The notes beneath the pieces were generated by a model. That model was not told the origin of the DNA. It ran no database searches and saw only the letters and a list, made by a program, of their open reading frames with translations. Position numbers and translations under genes: made by a program. DNA of 64,000 bases, from assembly GCF_028858725.1 (NCBI RefSeq), contig NC_084759.1, positions 96,654,362 to 96,718,361 on the forward strand. Direction: 5' to 3'. This stretch comes from Colius striatus. Lineage: Eukaryota > Chordata > Aves > Coliiformes > Coliidae. This document shows, in pieces, positions 51,757 to 64,000 of this stretch (positions within the stretch are counted from its first letter, which is position 1; each line of letters opens with the position of its first letter).

Positions 51757-52334
51757 TACCCTAAACAGGATTTGGCAGTTAATTCCTCAATGATTAAAGG
51801 CTGCAGAAACATATGAGGCAAAAAACAGCTTTTGAGGGTGATTAAATGCTGAAATGAATCCAAAGACATTTGACAACTGCAGAAGCAATTTACTGGGAAT
51901 GTTCCTTCTATTTTTGACAGTAGCCATAGTCTTCATTGAAAGAAAATAGGTTCATGAAACCACAAAGCATAGACTATATATGCATCTATGCATATAGCAC
52001 TTAAAAAAAAAAGTTGGAGTTTAAAAGATTGTATTGCTTCTGGGGTTTGTTTTTGGTTTGTTTGTATTCTGTATGTTTGCCACACTGAGATCAGATTCAA
52101 CGGAGTATTTATTTGACTGGAACTCACCAAATGGGTAACCCTTGAGAGCAAGATTAAAAAGCCAAACAACATTTAGAGAGCGATGCTGGAAATGTGCAAG
52201 CAACTGTATTGGCAAGCCGCATTTACAAAGGTCATTTGATCCCAGCATGTGCAGAATGTATGCACATACTAATTGAGAGGCATATCTGAAAACCTGACAG
52301 CCTGTTATTTGTGGGAGCATTGCTTGTATTTTCA

Positions 52335-52690
52335 GGAATAGGGGAGGTTCAGATGAGGGCAACAAAAATAGCTTGAAGCATGACAGGAAAGTGGATAGAG
52401 TCGGCATGCAAAGATGGTAAGGCTGAGGCAAAGGGCTGTGAAATCACCAAGGTGGTAGAGAAGGTGAATCAGGAATGAGCTTTCCTTGCCTTTCTGAACA
52501 CAAAGACTAAGGGGCATGAAATGAAACTAGCAAAGGCCAAATTTGCAACAGCGACGTAAAGTGGTTCCTCACACAACTTGCAGTTAAACTGAAACTCCTT
52601 GCCACGAGGCACCAAGGAAGCTAACAGCTTTTCACATGTTGAAAAAAAGCATTGGAAAAATCATCCAGAAAAGTCTGCTAAGCACCTAGA
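52335..52690 (+). mobile_element. Ancient CR1/L3-like LINE fragment, sense orientation
   Basis: The stretch GGTAGAGAAGGTGAATCAGG near 52452, then ACTAAGGGGCATGAAATGAA near 52507, the TCCTCACACAACTTGCAG block near 52566 and ACTCCTTGCCACGAGGCACC near 52594 follow, in order, the conserved 3' region of old amniote CR1/L3-type LINEs. It lacks the ATTCTATG terminus and is strongly diverged. The identification is from recalled family landmarks; the limits are approximate. Confidence 0.6.
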
Positions 52691-54936
52691 CATCACCTCT
52701 GTCTCTAGAGCTGAGTGATCTACAGACATCCACATACCGAGTACTCGGGGGAAAAGCTATTATATTCTTCGCTGGTACTTATGCTGTTTCCTAAACATCC
52801 ACAGTTTTCCAGTGCTGGAGACAAGAGAGCCGGAGAACCTGCCCCTTAGTCTGATCCAGAACAGCTGCCTCGTATTTTTCTTCTCTGGATTGCTCTTGAT
52901 AGCACCATGAGAGTATTGGTTCAGTATCAGCATGACTATGCAGCAAAACCACTTCTCAGAGACCCCTGAGCTGGATAAGTCCATCTCATGTGCCCCATGA
53001 GGAAATCCAGAGAGCCCTTGGGTAGGCTGCTGTCAGCCTCCATAAAGGCATCCAGAGCCAACCAGAATGGACCCCGGAGAAAGGAGAAGCAGGCTGAAAA
53101 GTTGAAAGGCAAAATCAGAAGCATCGCTCCTTGAAGGAGAGCAATGGTGTTGACAATGGAAATAAAACTGTGTTCCTTTTGCTGAAGGTGGGGATAAGCT
53201 CAGCGGTGGTAAGAAAGCCTATACCCTCTGGGACAGAGTTACTCTCCATCTGATGATACACTGAGAACCAGGTGAATGAGGGCTAATGATATCTGAAGTT
53301 ACTTAACAGCAAAGAAAGATCAGTCAGGAAAAGGTGTCTAAAATAATTAATAGGAAGAAGGCCAGTCCAGAGTCCCCATTCATCTTGTTGCATAAAATTC
53401 CTTTATTATACCATTGACCAGATCCCAGTGTTAAGTCACAAAACAAAGATGCTGCAAGGTCTCCCAGTCTGGTATGTACATAATCCACACAGTGAGGAAG
53501 AGGTGTCAGAAACATGCTGTATTTCACCAGTAGCTTTCTTAGGGCTAGATTCTCTCCTTGCTTAGTTGTTCTACAATGTCCAGCCATACTCAAAGATATG
53601 TAGGATGATATAACATTGTACTCTTGCACAGAAGCCATACTTTTCTTACTCAAATTGTATTTTAAAATTTCCATGGGTTTGGCATTGGTTCATGTTTGCA
53701 AAGGGTTTTAGTGCAGGCTAACTGCTTATCTTTTGTGAAACACATTCTTGCTGATAAAATCAGGCATTCTCTCTCCAAAAGAGTTTATACTCACATTTGG
53801 GTAAGTATATTCTATTCTATATAGAACATACTCACTTGAACTGAAACCAATCGCTTTATAAAAGAAAACTTTAAGGACATGGATTTTACTTTGCAAAGGC
53901 TGATTGCAGCAGCAGAACAGTTCAGTTCAGCATTGCTATTTGTGGAACCCTTGACACTTCTGTGCGTGTTGGCAAAGGAAGATGTCAGCTGCAGGTAGTT
54001 CTATAGTACACAACCTATCTATGACTCACCAGCACACTTTGTTTATACCTGTGAAAAGCTGCTGATGGCAAGGCCTCTAATAATGTGATCTGAATTTCAC
54101 CAGTTTCTTGTTCCAGACATGGAATAACTTTACTATGCCTTTCTCAATGTATTTATTTTCCTTCTGTAGATCTGGATGAATAAGAGGTATTTCACCATGC
54201 AAATTGTGAATGTGCTCATATTTTATTTTCTTGGGAAAACATTATGTTATTTTTGAGCTATAGAAGAACCAACAAGCAAAAATAACCCCAAAGACATTTA
54301 TGAAAACAGGTTCATGTGATGTAGAGTTTCACCAAAAAGCCTTATCAAACTACAGTTACCCTGAATAATATATGCTTACAGAACATCCCAGTGCTGTCTA
54401 GACCATAACAGATTCTTCATGTATATGTATTAGGTACAAATACTCTGCACACTCTCCAAGCAATCCAGAAGCATATTGACTACTACATTGGCAAATGCAC
54501 TAATAAAATAGCAATATGCACATAGGTACTCAAGGGCTTAAGGGAACATCTTAGTTTGATTTTTTATAGAAGAAGAGCTCATTCTCTAGCAAATTTTTAG
54601 AAGATGATCTGAATGCATTCTAGGATATTTTGTTGAAGGCTAAATTTACTTGGAAATGAAAGAAACGAGGTTCCAGTTACTCATATGTACCTCATAGATA
54701 TAAGTACAGACTTAATAAAGTGGTAGCTTATATTTAGATGGGAAGTAGATAAGAACAATAACTATAAAATACTTTCCCACTTTGATAGAGAATGAAAAGG
54801 AAGCAAACTAACCCCCCAAACCAAACCCCAAACCTCTAATCCCTGAATCCAAACTCAGCAAGACTAAGAGATTTCCTTTGATCTTAGCTTTGATAGGTAA
54901 CTTAAACACTGGGCTTCTACATAAGCTTGTCTCCTT
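52691..54936. other. Intronic unique sequence
   Basis: No repeat, exon or RNA gene recognised. An imperfect AT-rich palindrome lies near 53803-53830 around TTCTATATAGAA. Confidence 0.4.
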
Positions 54937-55325
54937 GAATCATAGAATGGTAGGGATTGGGAGGGACCTTTAGAGATCATCTAGTCCAACCTCCCTGCAG
55001 AAGCAGGTTCACTTAGATCAGGTCGCATAGGAACGTGTCCAGGCGGGTCTTGAAAACCTCCAAGGAAGGAGACTCCACAACCCCTCTGGGCAGCCTGTTC
55101 CACTGCTCCATCACCCTCACAGTGAAATAGTTTTTTCTAATGTTTAAGTGGAACTTTTTGTGTTCCAGCTTCTTCTCATTACCCCTTGTCCTGTTACTAT
55201 CTACTATAGAAAAAAGGAATGCCCCAACCTCCTGACACCTACCTTTAGATACTTATAAATGTTAATAAGATCTCTCCTCAGTCTCCTCCAGACTAAACAG
55301 CCCCAGTTCCTGCAGTCTTTCCTTG
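54937..55325 (-). mobile_element. CR1 LINE 3' fragment, antisense to the gene
   Basis: Starting at GAATCATAGAATGGTAGGG, the fragment runs through GACCTTTAGAGATCATCTAG, the CTCCACAACCCCTCTGGG block and CTGTTCCACTGCTCCATCAC to CCCAGTTCCTGCAGTCTTTC. This is the reversed 3' region of an avian CR1, about 390 bases, well preserved and 5'-truncated. It is the reverse-complement partner of the copy at 32327-32772. Confidence 0.95.
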
Positions 55326-56854
55326 CACAGACTCACCTAAGCAACCTACAGAGCTGAGATTTAGTGCAGATCTCATGTGTCAGTACCAATACAAAGCTAA
55401 GTATTGTGTAACATATAAAAACAGCTCATATATAAGTACCCCTAACATTTCTGTGTCAGTAACATATAAAAACAACTTTACAGGGTTTCAGACTTTCATT
55501 GCTACTAAGCATTTGGAACCTACTGTATTCAGAATAGAAAATGTGTTCCAAATGAATCTAAAAATGATCATATTTGGAAATATTCAGTTAAGTATTTCTA
55601 ATTAACATCTAGTCTATCTTTAGGTTAATGATAAGTATGCACAACTTTTATGCCATCTTAGTGTATTTTTTAGCATCTCCTTGGTTTTATTAAAATCTTA
55701 ATAAATTTAAAGCAAGGGAATTATGTCTGGTATTGACTAAGTTACAGCTAAATTAGAAGCTAGCAGTCTACGTAAACAGCTGGTATTGTGCCCTCTTGAA
55801 AGCTGACAGTTTGCTTAATTCACAGTTCCAGAATAGATTGTTATAGACTGTCTTTTCACTCTGTAAAGGTTATAAATCTATTTTTAGGCTAGAATATATA
55901 TCTGTACTTGATTTTTAAAATAATATCAAGGAAGGAAGAATGTCATCTGATTTCAGTTGCGGTTATATTTTCTAGATGTGACACAAGCCCTGAAAAACAA
56001 GATCTAAAACTACTGACATATCTGCAAGTCTAGCATGGGAACAGAGGTGCTGCAGTAATTTTTAAGTTATTATTAATAAATGTTCCTAAAGAAAACCCCA
56101 ATGATGTATTGGTGATAGGAAAGAAACCTGTAGTATCTTTGAAATTTCTCAGTGCTACCAGTTTTGAAATAGTATTACTTTTTATCATCTTTATACCTTC
56201 ATGTGAAAGCCTGAGACAACAAAACATTGTTTGAGGGCAGCATTGACAAAGAAGTAGTCGTTTAGCTTCTGCTGACCAGCTCATACCGATGTTAGTCCAG
56301 CATCCAGAGGAATACTTTGACCAGCTATTTAGCTGCAATGCTCTCTATGCTGCAGCTAGGTGCAGTGCCACGTGCTAGTGCTGGTCCCATGACAGGTGAC
56401 TTCTAGTTGACCTAAGAGATTTCTTTATCAAGCATCAGTCATTTAGTTTCAATCTGAGACCAAATCAATGCATTTGCTTCCTTGTCACTTAGCAAAATCA
56501 AACAAGCTTCTTGGTAAAGTGGGAGACAATTATGGGTGGATGTAAGGAACAAAACAACTGATTACTGCAGTGTTGTTTTCTGTGTTGGACTGTGGTTTCA
56601 CATGTGCTGGTAGGTACTGATGAAGCCAGTCTGAACCACAGAGTGCCCTCTTCTCCCATAGACACCACTCCTGCTCCTAGGCTAGACCTTTGCTGCTCCA
56701 GCACATTTGTTTTTGTGGCTCCATACTGAACCAGGCCTCACCAGGGCAGAGCAGAGGGGGAGAAGAACCTCCTTCGACCTGCTGGCCACACTGTAAGAGA
56801 AGAGATACAACTCAAAAACCTATTTCTTCAAACTGAGATCCCTTTTTGGTAAAT
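55326..56854. other. Intronic unique sequence
   Basis: AT-rich sequence with the short 16-mer direct repeat and nothing else I can name. Confidence 0.4.
55408..55474. repeat. Short direct repeat, period 51
   Basis: The 16-mer GTAACATATAAAAACA occurs exactly at 55408-55423 and 55459-55474, with partial similarity in the flanks. It is probably an old local duplication. Confidence 0.7.
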
Positions 56855-56955
56855 AGTTCCCTGATTTAGGTGGATCTGCTTTTTAAGGGGTGGTTGGACT
56901 AGTTGATCTCTTAAGGTCCCTTCCAACTCCTATCATTCTATAATTCTATGATTCT
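56855..56955 (+). mobile_element. Short CR1 LINE 3'-end fragment, sense
   Basis: CCTGATTTAGGTGGATCTGC, GGTTGGACTAGTTGATCTC, AAGGTCCCTTCCAACTCC and the tandem ATTCTAT terminus at 56935-56953 are the last 100 bases of a CR1 element. Confidence 0.9.
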
Positions 56956-57189
56956 TATCTGACTCACCATGTGGCTGCACACCCATCTGTGCTGGGTGCA
57001 GGGCAGTCTGCAAGCTCAAACAAGCAGCAAGTGGCAGGGCTTGCCTAGACACTTAAAATTGCATGGTGAGGGAGGTGGGAATGGTGTCTGGGACAGATAA
57101 TGGCCCTGATTTGATTCAGAATTCTGCAGAGAATTCATGATTTCCAGAAATACTTGTTTATTTTAATTTGAAACAAGTGTTTTCAGCTG

Positions 57190-58060
57190 TTTGTGCAGAG
57201 GGGCGGTCATAAAAGATAGAGGAGGAAAGGTCTGAAAGATGAGATAAATGCTAATAAAGATCAAGTCCCTTATCTCTGTACTATCGTTCATTACTGTGAT
57301 AAGGATTTGTTCACCCATGTCGAAGCCTAACTGTGCGATCAAAGAATGAGCCAGTACAGGAAATTAATGGATCTGATGAAAAAGAAGGGGGAGAGAGGTG
57401 GGATTGCAACAGGGACTTAGAAGAATAAGAAGAATAGTTGCATGGCTGAATAATAAAAACGTAAAGGAAAAAAGTAGTTCATGGGGAAAATTGAAGGATG
57501 ACAGCAGAAGTGTGACGTGAGTTAGAAACCAAGATGAGGAACAAAATAGTTGAATAAGAGTTTGAGAGGAAAGATCATGGCAGTTATTGCCACCTATAGG
57601 AAAAAATGGGTTTGTTGGTAGAGAAAACCTAGTTTCATGCAAGAATAAAAAAATCAAATGTAAGACTCAAAGCTTTGATTAATATTGGTTGGGATGGGTT
57701 GAATGAGGGAATCAAGTAATTTAGGAAGGAAAAAAATTGGCAGGAAAAGTAGATACTGGCACAGAGTAAAGGCACAGAAGTTACATTACTGCTAACATAG
57801 AATGAATAAAGGTAGAAATGAGAGAAAAAACCTGTTGCATGGAAGGGAAGAAAATTAAATATCTTGAGAACAGGGACCATGACACTGTCAGAAAGGAATG
57901 AGAACACCAAGGGAAAGGAAACAAAAATAACTGCAGATTCAGATACTATTTTCGTAGGTACTGAAACATAAGTGACAGGATGGAAAGAAGACCAAAGGAG
58001 AGCAAGAAACATCAGAGGAGGAGAAGTCTGAAAGGAACATACATTCAGCTTCACCACTTT
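57190..58060 (+). other. Purine-skewed intronic block
   Basis: For about 870 bases the + strand is clearly enriched in A and G, without being a simple repeat. Frames rich in Phe, Ser and Leu stay open on the minus strand (57364-57657 and 57635-58057) because of this composition. I recognise no protein family in either strand. It could be old retroelement or transcript-derived sequence, but nothing specific supports that. Confidence 0.4.
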
Positions 58061-61000
58061 TGGTGATGTTAAAGGCAGGGGTGAGGTATCTGTTATGTTG
58101 CTTAAAGACGGCTACCAGTTCCTGCAGTCGCTTGACTTCCTCCTGCCTCATTCCCACAGTGGAATTACTTCTGAAGATGTTTAACTAAGAAGAGAAGGGC
58201 TATGCAAGGAGACACAGAGAGGGCAAACAGCTAGCTCAGAGAACATACAGCATAGGAGAGGAACACTGTGACAACTTAAACATACTCGAGACAGTCCAAG
58301 ACTGTCTAACTAATGAAAAGTAATATCTTGTAATATATCACATAGAAGCTGCAGGTAAGCCTCAACTCCCAGTAGCTGGAAATCATTTTCAGTTCTTGCA
58401 AGGCAAGACAGGATCACACTCATGATTTCCTAGGGAAGATTCAGTAGCTCATTACCTATGTAAGCACTTATGCTATACCTTTGGGAATAAGGCTTTCTTT
58501 TCAGAAAGACAAGGCTGTTAAACCAGCTTCTGACCTCCCTGAGGCAGACAAGATACTGCCTGGAAAGAAGACATACAGAGAAAATCCTCATCTACAACAT
58601 CACATGTAAGAGACAACTCCTGCTAAATACAACTAGCACAGTAGCCCTTAACAGTACATTTTGGTTCATGCAGAAGTTCACACAAGTGCTTTTTTGAGAT
58701 ATAGCATCCACAAACTCTTCCAAGGTTACATCACTAAGCTTTTGTCTTTTTTTTCTCTTTATAACACTGTAAGTCGTGGGTGAAACAATAACATGTGAAT
58801 CTATCTCAGACAAACTTTCTTCCATGTACATTACACGGATGATCTAAAGCAAGCAGTTAACAAGTACTACCCAGTAAAAGTAGCACATTTATTCCAGCAT
58901 TTGCCCATAGACTACAGGAAAAAATTTCTCTACTTTCTCTTTCTGGATGACTAACTGTACAATATGCAGTCAAATATACTAGCATCTAATTTGATTCCTC
59001 TCTCTATAATATCACTTATGCTCAAGATGACGAGATGTTAGTATGACCAGTCATATTATGTGGCACAGTCCATAGTCACATGGTCTGATGCGACACAGAG
59101 TTTCATTCTGTTTGGGTGGCTTACACAAACCTGGCATTGGCCTACTGTAAAAGCAGATGAGATTTTTCCCCTCTTATGTTTCAGTTGCCTTCCCAACTCT
59201 TGTCTGAAATGATTTTTCCACGATTTCAGGACATGTCCGTGTTTGGGCATGGAGACTCCTCCATGCAAACCTTGCTCTGTCTTGTGTATTGCATTTGCAA
59301 CTGTTGATATGTTTCAGTAAATATTAATCAAGGGTTAAACTGATTTAGGGAAGAGACTTTATTTATCATTTTGTTATCTATACTGCTACTCTACGGGCAG
59401 GCTGATGATGTAAGTGGTGTTTGCTGGATTGCTGCCTACTTGGGACAGGGATGTCTGTGTGTTTGAAGAATATCTAGAAAATGGAAAAGGGTATTGGTGT
59501 AAAAAAATCTAAGATGTTGTTGATTTTCTTTGTTTTAGCATAGGAATCTTTCTCTGATAAAGGGGAAAAAAGCAATGTTTATGAGCAACCAGCATAACTA
59601 TTTAGTGGAAAGTGCTCAGCAGAATGTCACTACTCTTGTGCATTTAGACATTAATGTAAGACAGTATTACTCAGTTTCACTGTAATTATATAACACAGAG
59701 TCTGCACTATAGCTAGGACAAGAGAAAAAATTTCCTTCAATTTTTGTTACTAGAGTTTTACTCTTTGTTAATATTCCACAGTTTTCTTCGTGTACTTTCC
59801 CCATAACTACAACAAAAAGCAGGCAATGATTCTGTGACAGCTTTAGGGCTTTTGCAAAAATAAAATATTTTATGGATGCTTTTATGACCTTTGCAGGGAA
59901 AGACCAAAGTCACAAGAATAAAACCCCCTGTTAAAAGCCTTACCCCTTCCTTTCTTCACAGCAGAAAGCTAGCACCTCCACTCAGCATGCATGCTAAGGT
60001 TACGCAGAAAAATAGAGCAGCAGCCTCATTTCAGTAAGACATATGCCTGCCACAAAGATATTATGGCCACAAACACAATCTGACAGAGTGAAAATGTGGA
60101 AGGCTTTACCTAGAGACCTGAAGGATCTCATTACCCAGATACTTCTAACCATCTGTCTTGCCTTGTATGACTCCACCAGGAACAGTGCTGGAGGGAGAGA
60201 GGAAGGAGTTTATATTTGGCTGTTCCCAGCCACCTTCTGATCCCTCACATAGCTGGGAATGTGTCTTCCATAGTCTTCCAAGGGACTAAAGTGAGGCTGA
60301 TCACCTAGAAGTTACCCAGATCCTCTTTCTTCCCTTTCTCAGAGATAGATGCGACATTTGCCGCCTTCTTATCCACCAGAAATTGTCCCAGTCACCACAA
60401 TCTTGTAAGTAGGACAGCAAGAGGCCTTGCAACAGCGTTGCCCAGTTTGTCTGGCCCCCTCAAACACAGTTCATCTGGGCTTATGGGCTTACATGTGCCC
60501 CATTGGCCTGAACAATTCCTAACTCCTTCTTCCCTTGCAAAGGGTAGCGCTACACTCCTACATACTCTGTATGGAAACTGAGAGATGAGATGAGACGAGA
60601 TGGCAGGTGTTACCACTGCAAACTGAAAGCATCAGGTACCTCAGCTTTTTTTGTGTCCTTTGTCACAAGGTCCATCCACCAGGATGTCAGCTAATAAATG
60701 TTTCTACTATTTTCTTATATGCAACTTAGGATGCCAAGAAAGCATCCTTGTGTTCCCAGATGTTGGCAGAGCTAATCTGAATGTCAAGGAAGCAAAAGTT
60801 CCTTTTCCTGGCTGTATCCTCCCTCTTCCCCCTGCCCCACATCTTGCAGTGCTTGTTGCCAAGGTCTGGTGCAGGTTACTCTGATGGACAGTTAGGCTGG
60901 ACATGAGCTCAAAGGAGGGAAGCTGCAGTCAGAAGGACATGTCAGAGAGACCACACCAGAAATTGGTGGCTACAGTTTTTGCAAGGGATATCTGGCAGGT

Positions 61001-64000
61001 TACTGCCTTGGCTGCATCTTGTCTTCTGAAGCTATAATCACACTTTGTAGTTGAATTAGGGAGTATGTCCTATTCCCTTTTCTCCCACCACCTCCAAAGG
61101 CAGTCTCATGCAAATTTAATCTCATTACCTTTAGAAATATAAAGGAGGATCCTGACACTGGGCTAATGGGACAGGACTAAGTGCAACAGTTCATGAATTG
61201 CCTCTGTGACATTGCCACTTGCTACTTGCTATTATCTCAGTATTGCTCTTTTTTAAGTGGTTTAGAGTTTGGTGGTTTTTTTGGTCAATAACTGACATGC
61301 TGCTTGTTACGGTGCTTCATCTCATTACAGTTTGAAGAGCCAGATCTTTGCTTTCTTTGGGCACTCAGAACTCAGCTTGCCTTTGAGGGAGGTTTGGGTG
61401 AAAGTGTACAAAGTTAGATCTAACATAAATTTATGAAAAATTGAATTTCAAAGCAAGAGTTCACATATGCTTAGCAGAACTCTTCTCTTTTTCTCATCTT
61501 CTGTCTAGCCTAAATTCAGAACAGTTAAAAGAAGAGAATTAATTTCTCTTTAACGAGCTGATTTTATGACATTCTGGTGTGAGACCTGCTTTCCCCCATG
61601 ACAGATATGACCGTATCACCTCTGTGGGGCTGTCAGTTTTTACCTTCATTAGTGACAAAGAGATAGAATTCAAAGCCATCAAAAAGCCTAAAGACATTAT
61701 CTGTCAGTTGTCTCCTACCGAAGTCAGATTTTCTTCATCTTTTCAAGAGATGACAACAGTGTTTCTGGATCACAGTGGCACATTATTATCTTGCTCACAG
61801 GAGCAGGCAATGTTGCAGAAGGAACTGTAACCTTCACTATATTTGCATATTTCTATATGTGTCTTTCATTTACATTCTCAGCCAGTGTAAGCTTTCTGGA
61901 ACTTTGAAGAAAGCGATTTAGAATGAATTTTTAAAAATTTGAATAAAACATTAATTCTCTCTCCTTTCTGGATGGAATTCCTACTTATTTCAAACATTTT
62001 TTATGGATTTCAGAACAGCTTCCCAGAAGTTTCTCCTGTCTGGGATTCTCTAGATGTACCAAATGGAAGTCATGGTGAAAAATGTTAGAAAAGTCCCACT
62101 CCAAATATTTCAATTGAGATTACGGTTAGAATCCGTCCACTAAATCCTGTCCTATGATGACTCATCCTAGAAAATGCATGAAATGTTTATGGTATGTACC
62201 ATTATGCAAGCTTGTGTATAGATATGTCTTTATCAGTACCATGATATTTGCACTAAATTTCATGGTAGGTACAACCTTCTCTGGAAAAATAAACAGTCAT
62301 TCAATTTGAAAGCAAAGATGGGGCCAAGTTTCACCATGGAAACTCAATAGGAAACAAAATTACTCTTTTCATAAGTTAATTAGTCCCTAAAGCTGGGTCC
62401 TCGTCATTATGAGTAGCTTGCAGTTATCAGAAAATACAAGTTGATTTTGACCAGAGAACCTTTTTCTACACCTGAGTGAACGCTTAGTGTAAGGAATGTC
62501 TCTGCTTATCAGTGTTTATTAGGAAGCATCCTCTTGCTGCTTTAGTAACTCACTATTTGCATACTTACTCACCTAAACAATTAAGAATGTAATAATGTAA
62601 TAAAGCCAGTTTTCTAGCTCCTTTGCATATTAAACGCTGCTGCTTCTAATGAGGTGCAGAATGTCTCTCCTCCGATACAGAAAGAAGACATGGACATTTC
62701 CAGGTGAGCAACATGGTCACAGCTGCAGGCACTAAGAGTGGGAGATCTGCTTGTGATAACCACTTACTTGCCACTGTCTAAGGTTACACATACAGCCTGA
62801 CGTGAAATATTCTTTATCTACTACTGAAGCCAACCAAACACAAAGGACATCTCAATGAGTAGAACTGGGAGTAGCCCTGGTCCAATGAATCATGATCAAG
62901 AAATCTGAACCTTGCCATTTCTTGAATTGCTAGCTGGTCATAATTTTGTGGACAGTGATAAACATTCAGTGTGAGATGTACTTGACAAAATCTTTCCTTG
63001 AGGAACTTTATGACAAAACTGGCATCAGTAGGAGCATTTACTAGGGGACTGGGAGGAAACCTAGGCTGGAGGCCCTGCTCTATCTGCCTAAGATGCTGAA
63101 GCCTCATTCTGTTTTTGAATGAGAGTCTTTGGACTACTAGATATGCTAAGTGTTTTTTACCACTGGCCTTCCATAGTGCATCCATGAAAGTCTCTATCAA
63201 ACTAGTGGTTCTGGAACATTTTTAACTAAGATGGCGTGTCAGAGGAATATGTGAGGTTCACAGGCTTTGTGCTGCCTAGCTATGTGTGTGGCTGCCATGG
63301 TAGAATTAGGCACTCTTTCTTGCAGCAGATATTTAACTTCCAATTCCAGATGGAAAAATTTTCTCACTGAAATTGTTAGAAATCTGACCAGAGCTCACTA
63401 TTGCAGCTGTGGGTTTCTGGAACAAATATAAGAAACCATATACGTTTTCTAAGGAGCTGAAGGAAGAGATAATACACTAAAACAGTAATCGATAGTAAAA
63501 ATTATTTGCAAATATTTATATACAAAACCCCCAGATTTATTATCTCAACTGTTCTGCGACGTACCAAAATCTGACTCCAGCATCTCAGTTCAGCTGCTCA
63601 CACCCACATACCCACTGCTTCCAGAGGGCACATTGCTTTAGCAATGGCTAAATGTAAGCAGGAATTTGGAATTAATCTAAATAACCTTTTAACCCTAATA
63701 TGATATTTAGATGTCAGCTGTTTCAAGTCCATGGAAGAGAGTGGAAATGAAGCCTTATAAAATCCCTGTTGCTTCGATTTCTTTAACATCATTCCTTTAT
63801 TTCTACTTAATGGTAGCCCTGCTTAGTTTTTGTAAGTCTACTACTTAAAAAAAAAAAAAAAAATTACCCTGTGTTTCATAAATCCAAACACTGGAACACA
63901 AAAATAGCTTTTATAACAACATTAAGGAAGATCTATCTCTCTTATGTGTACCAAAGGCATCACACTGACATTTTTAGGTGATGGACCATAAGTCTGCCAG
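58061..64000. other. Intronic unique sequence to the end of the window
   Basis: AT-rich sequence with a poly-A run at about 63847-63862. Octamer-type sites occur at 61841-61848 and 62555-62562 (ATTTGCAT), and a TTTGCATATTAA stretch lies near 62621. A frame open on the minus strand at 62814-63200 has no known similarity. No exon is recognised before the window ends. Confidence 0.4.

Larger units (their letters stand above)
39073..52334. other. Intronic, mostly unique AT-rich sequence
   Basis: No exon or RNA gene is recognised. Small structures are a T9A8 tract bounded by GGG and CCC at 39447-39470, the 23-bp duplication at 48755-48800 and an AAAC array at 51729-51756. Parts of 46.3-46.75 kb and 49.7-50.28 kb are rich in homeodomain-type TAAT cores and include an octamer site (ATTTGCAT at 50072-50079). 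They could be regulatory, but that is inference. Confidence 0.4.
4792..64000 (+). other. Intron 1 of the GRIK1-like gene (partial, 3' end beyond the window)
   Basis: The intron starts with a strong GTGAGT donor at 4792 and is phase 1. No later stretch encodes the GIFE start or the asparagine-rich next segment expected for GRIK exon 2, so the acceptor should lie beyond 64000. Long first introns are usual in the kainate receptor genes. Content is AT-rich unique sequence with scattered CR1 fragments, one ERV LTR-like fragment, microsatellites and short duplications. The extent is inferred from the absence of further exons, not from a seen acceptor. Confidence 0.6.

Noticed and set aside
57635..58057. 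A 140-codon hydrophobic minus-strand frame
   Set aside because: The hydrophobicity follows from the purine-rich opposite strand. No membrane protein family is recognised.
61579..61830. An 83-codon sense frame
   Set aside because: No known domain and no supporting splice sites; compared mentally with GRIK exon 2 and does not match.
62814..63200. A 128-codon minus-strand frame
   Set aside because: It starts with a non-ATG codon, has no splice context or known similarity, and frames of this length are expected by chance in 64 kb.

Overview
The window looks like nuclear DNA from a bird. It is AT-rich with few genes, it has one sharp CpG island, and its interspersed repeats are mostly 5'-truncated CR1 LINEs ending in the ATTCTATG-type 3' repeat that is typical of birds and other sauropsids. 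One fragment matches a known kind of avian endogenous retrovirus LTR. There are no operons, ribosome-binding sites, bacterial genes, CRISPR arrays or recognisable RNA genes. The species cannot be named from the sequence.

Only one gene is well supported. A CpG island at about 4.13-5.33 kb contains a TATA-less, GC-rich promoter, a GC-rich 5' leader and a first coding exon at 4653-4791 on the + strand. The exon encodes a 46-residue signal-peptide region ending in QQVLRI, with the next glycine codon split by a phase-1 GTGAGT donor. The VLRIG ending is the start of the mature amino-terminal domain of kainate-type glutamate receptors and fits GRIK1 (GluK1) better than GRIK2 (VLRFG) or GRIK3 (VIRIG). 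No exon 2 is visible, so the remaining 59.2 kb is read as part of a very long first intron.

Layout: 1-4130 is upstream DNA with no recognisable gene, apart from a weak exon-like stretch ending at 231. 4130-5330 is the CpG island, promoter and exon 1. 4792-64000 is intron. The intron carries nine recognised transposon fragments (seven CR1 pieces of avian type, one older CR1/L3-like piece and one ERV LTR-like piece), an AAGAG microsatellite at 22.6 kb, several short tandem duplications, a perfect hairpin at 24.1 kb and a perfect AP-1-centred palindrome at 15.3 kb. It also holds AT-rich stretches that may be regulatory, and a purine-skewed block at 57.2-58.06 kb.

I found no new multi-gene system. 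The most notable points are the promoter and leader (a strong-context upstream ORF, a second minimal uORF just before the start codon, and G-quadruplex motifs on both strands) and the exon-like GC islet beside the palindrome at 15.3 kb. Without alignment, RNA or conservation data, the regulatory readings are inference.
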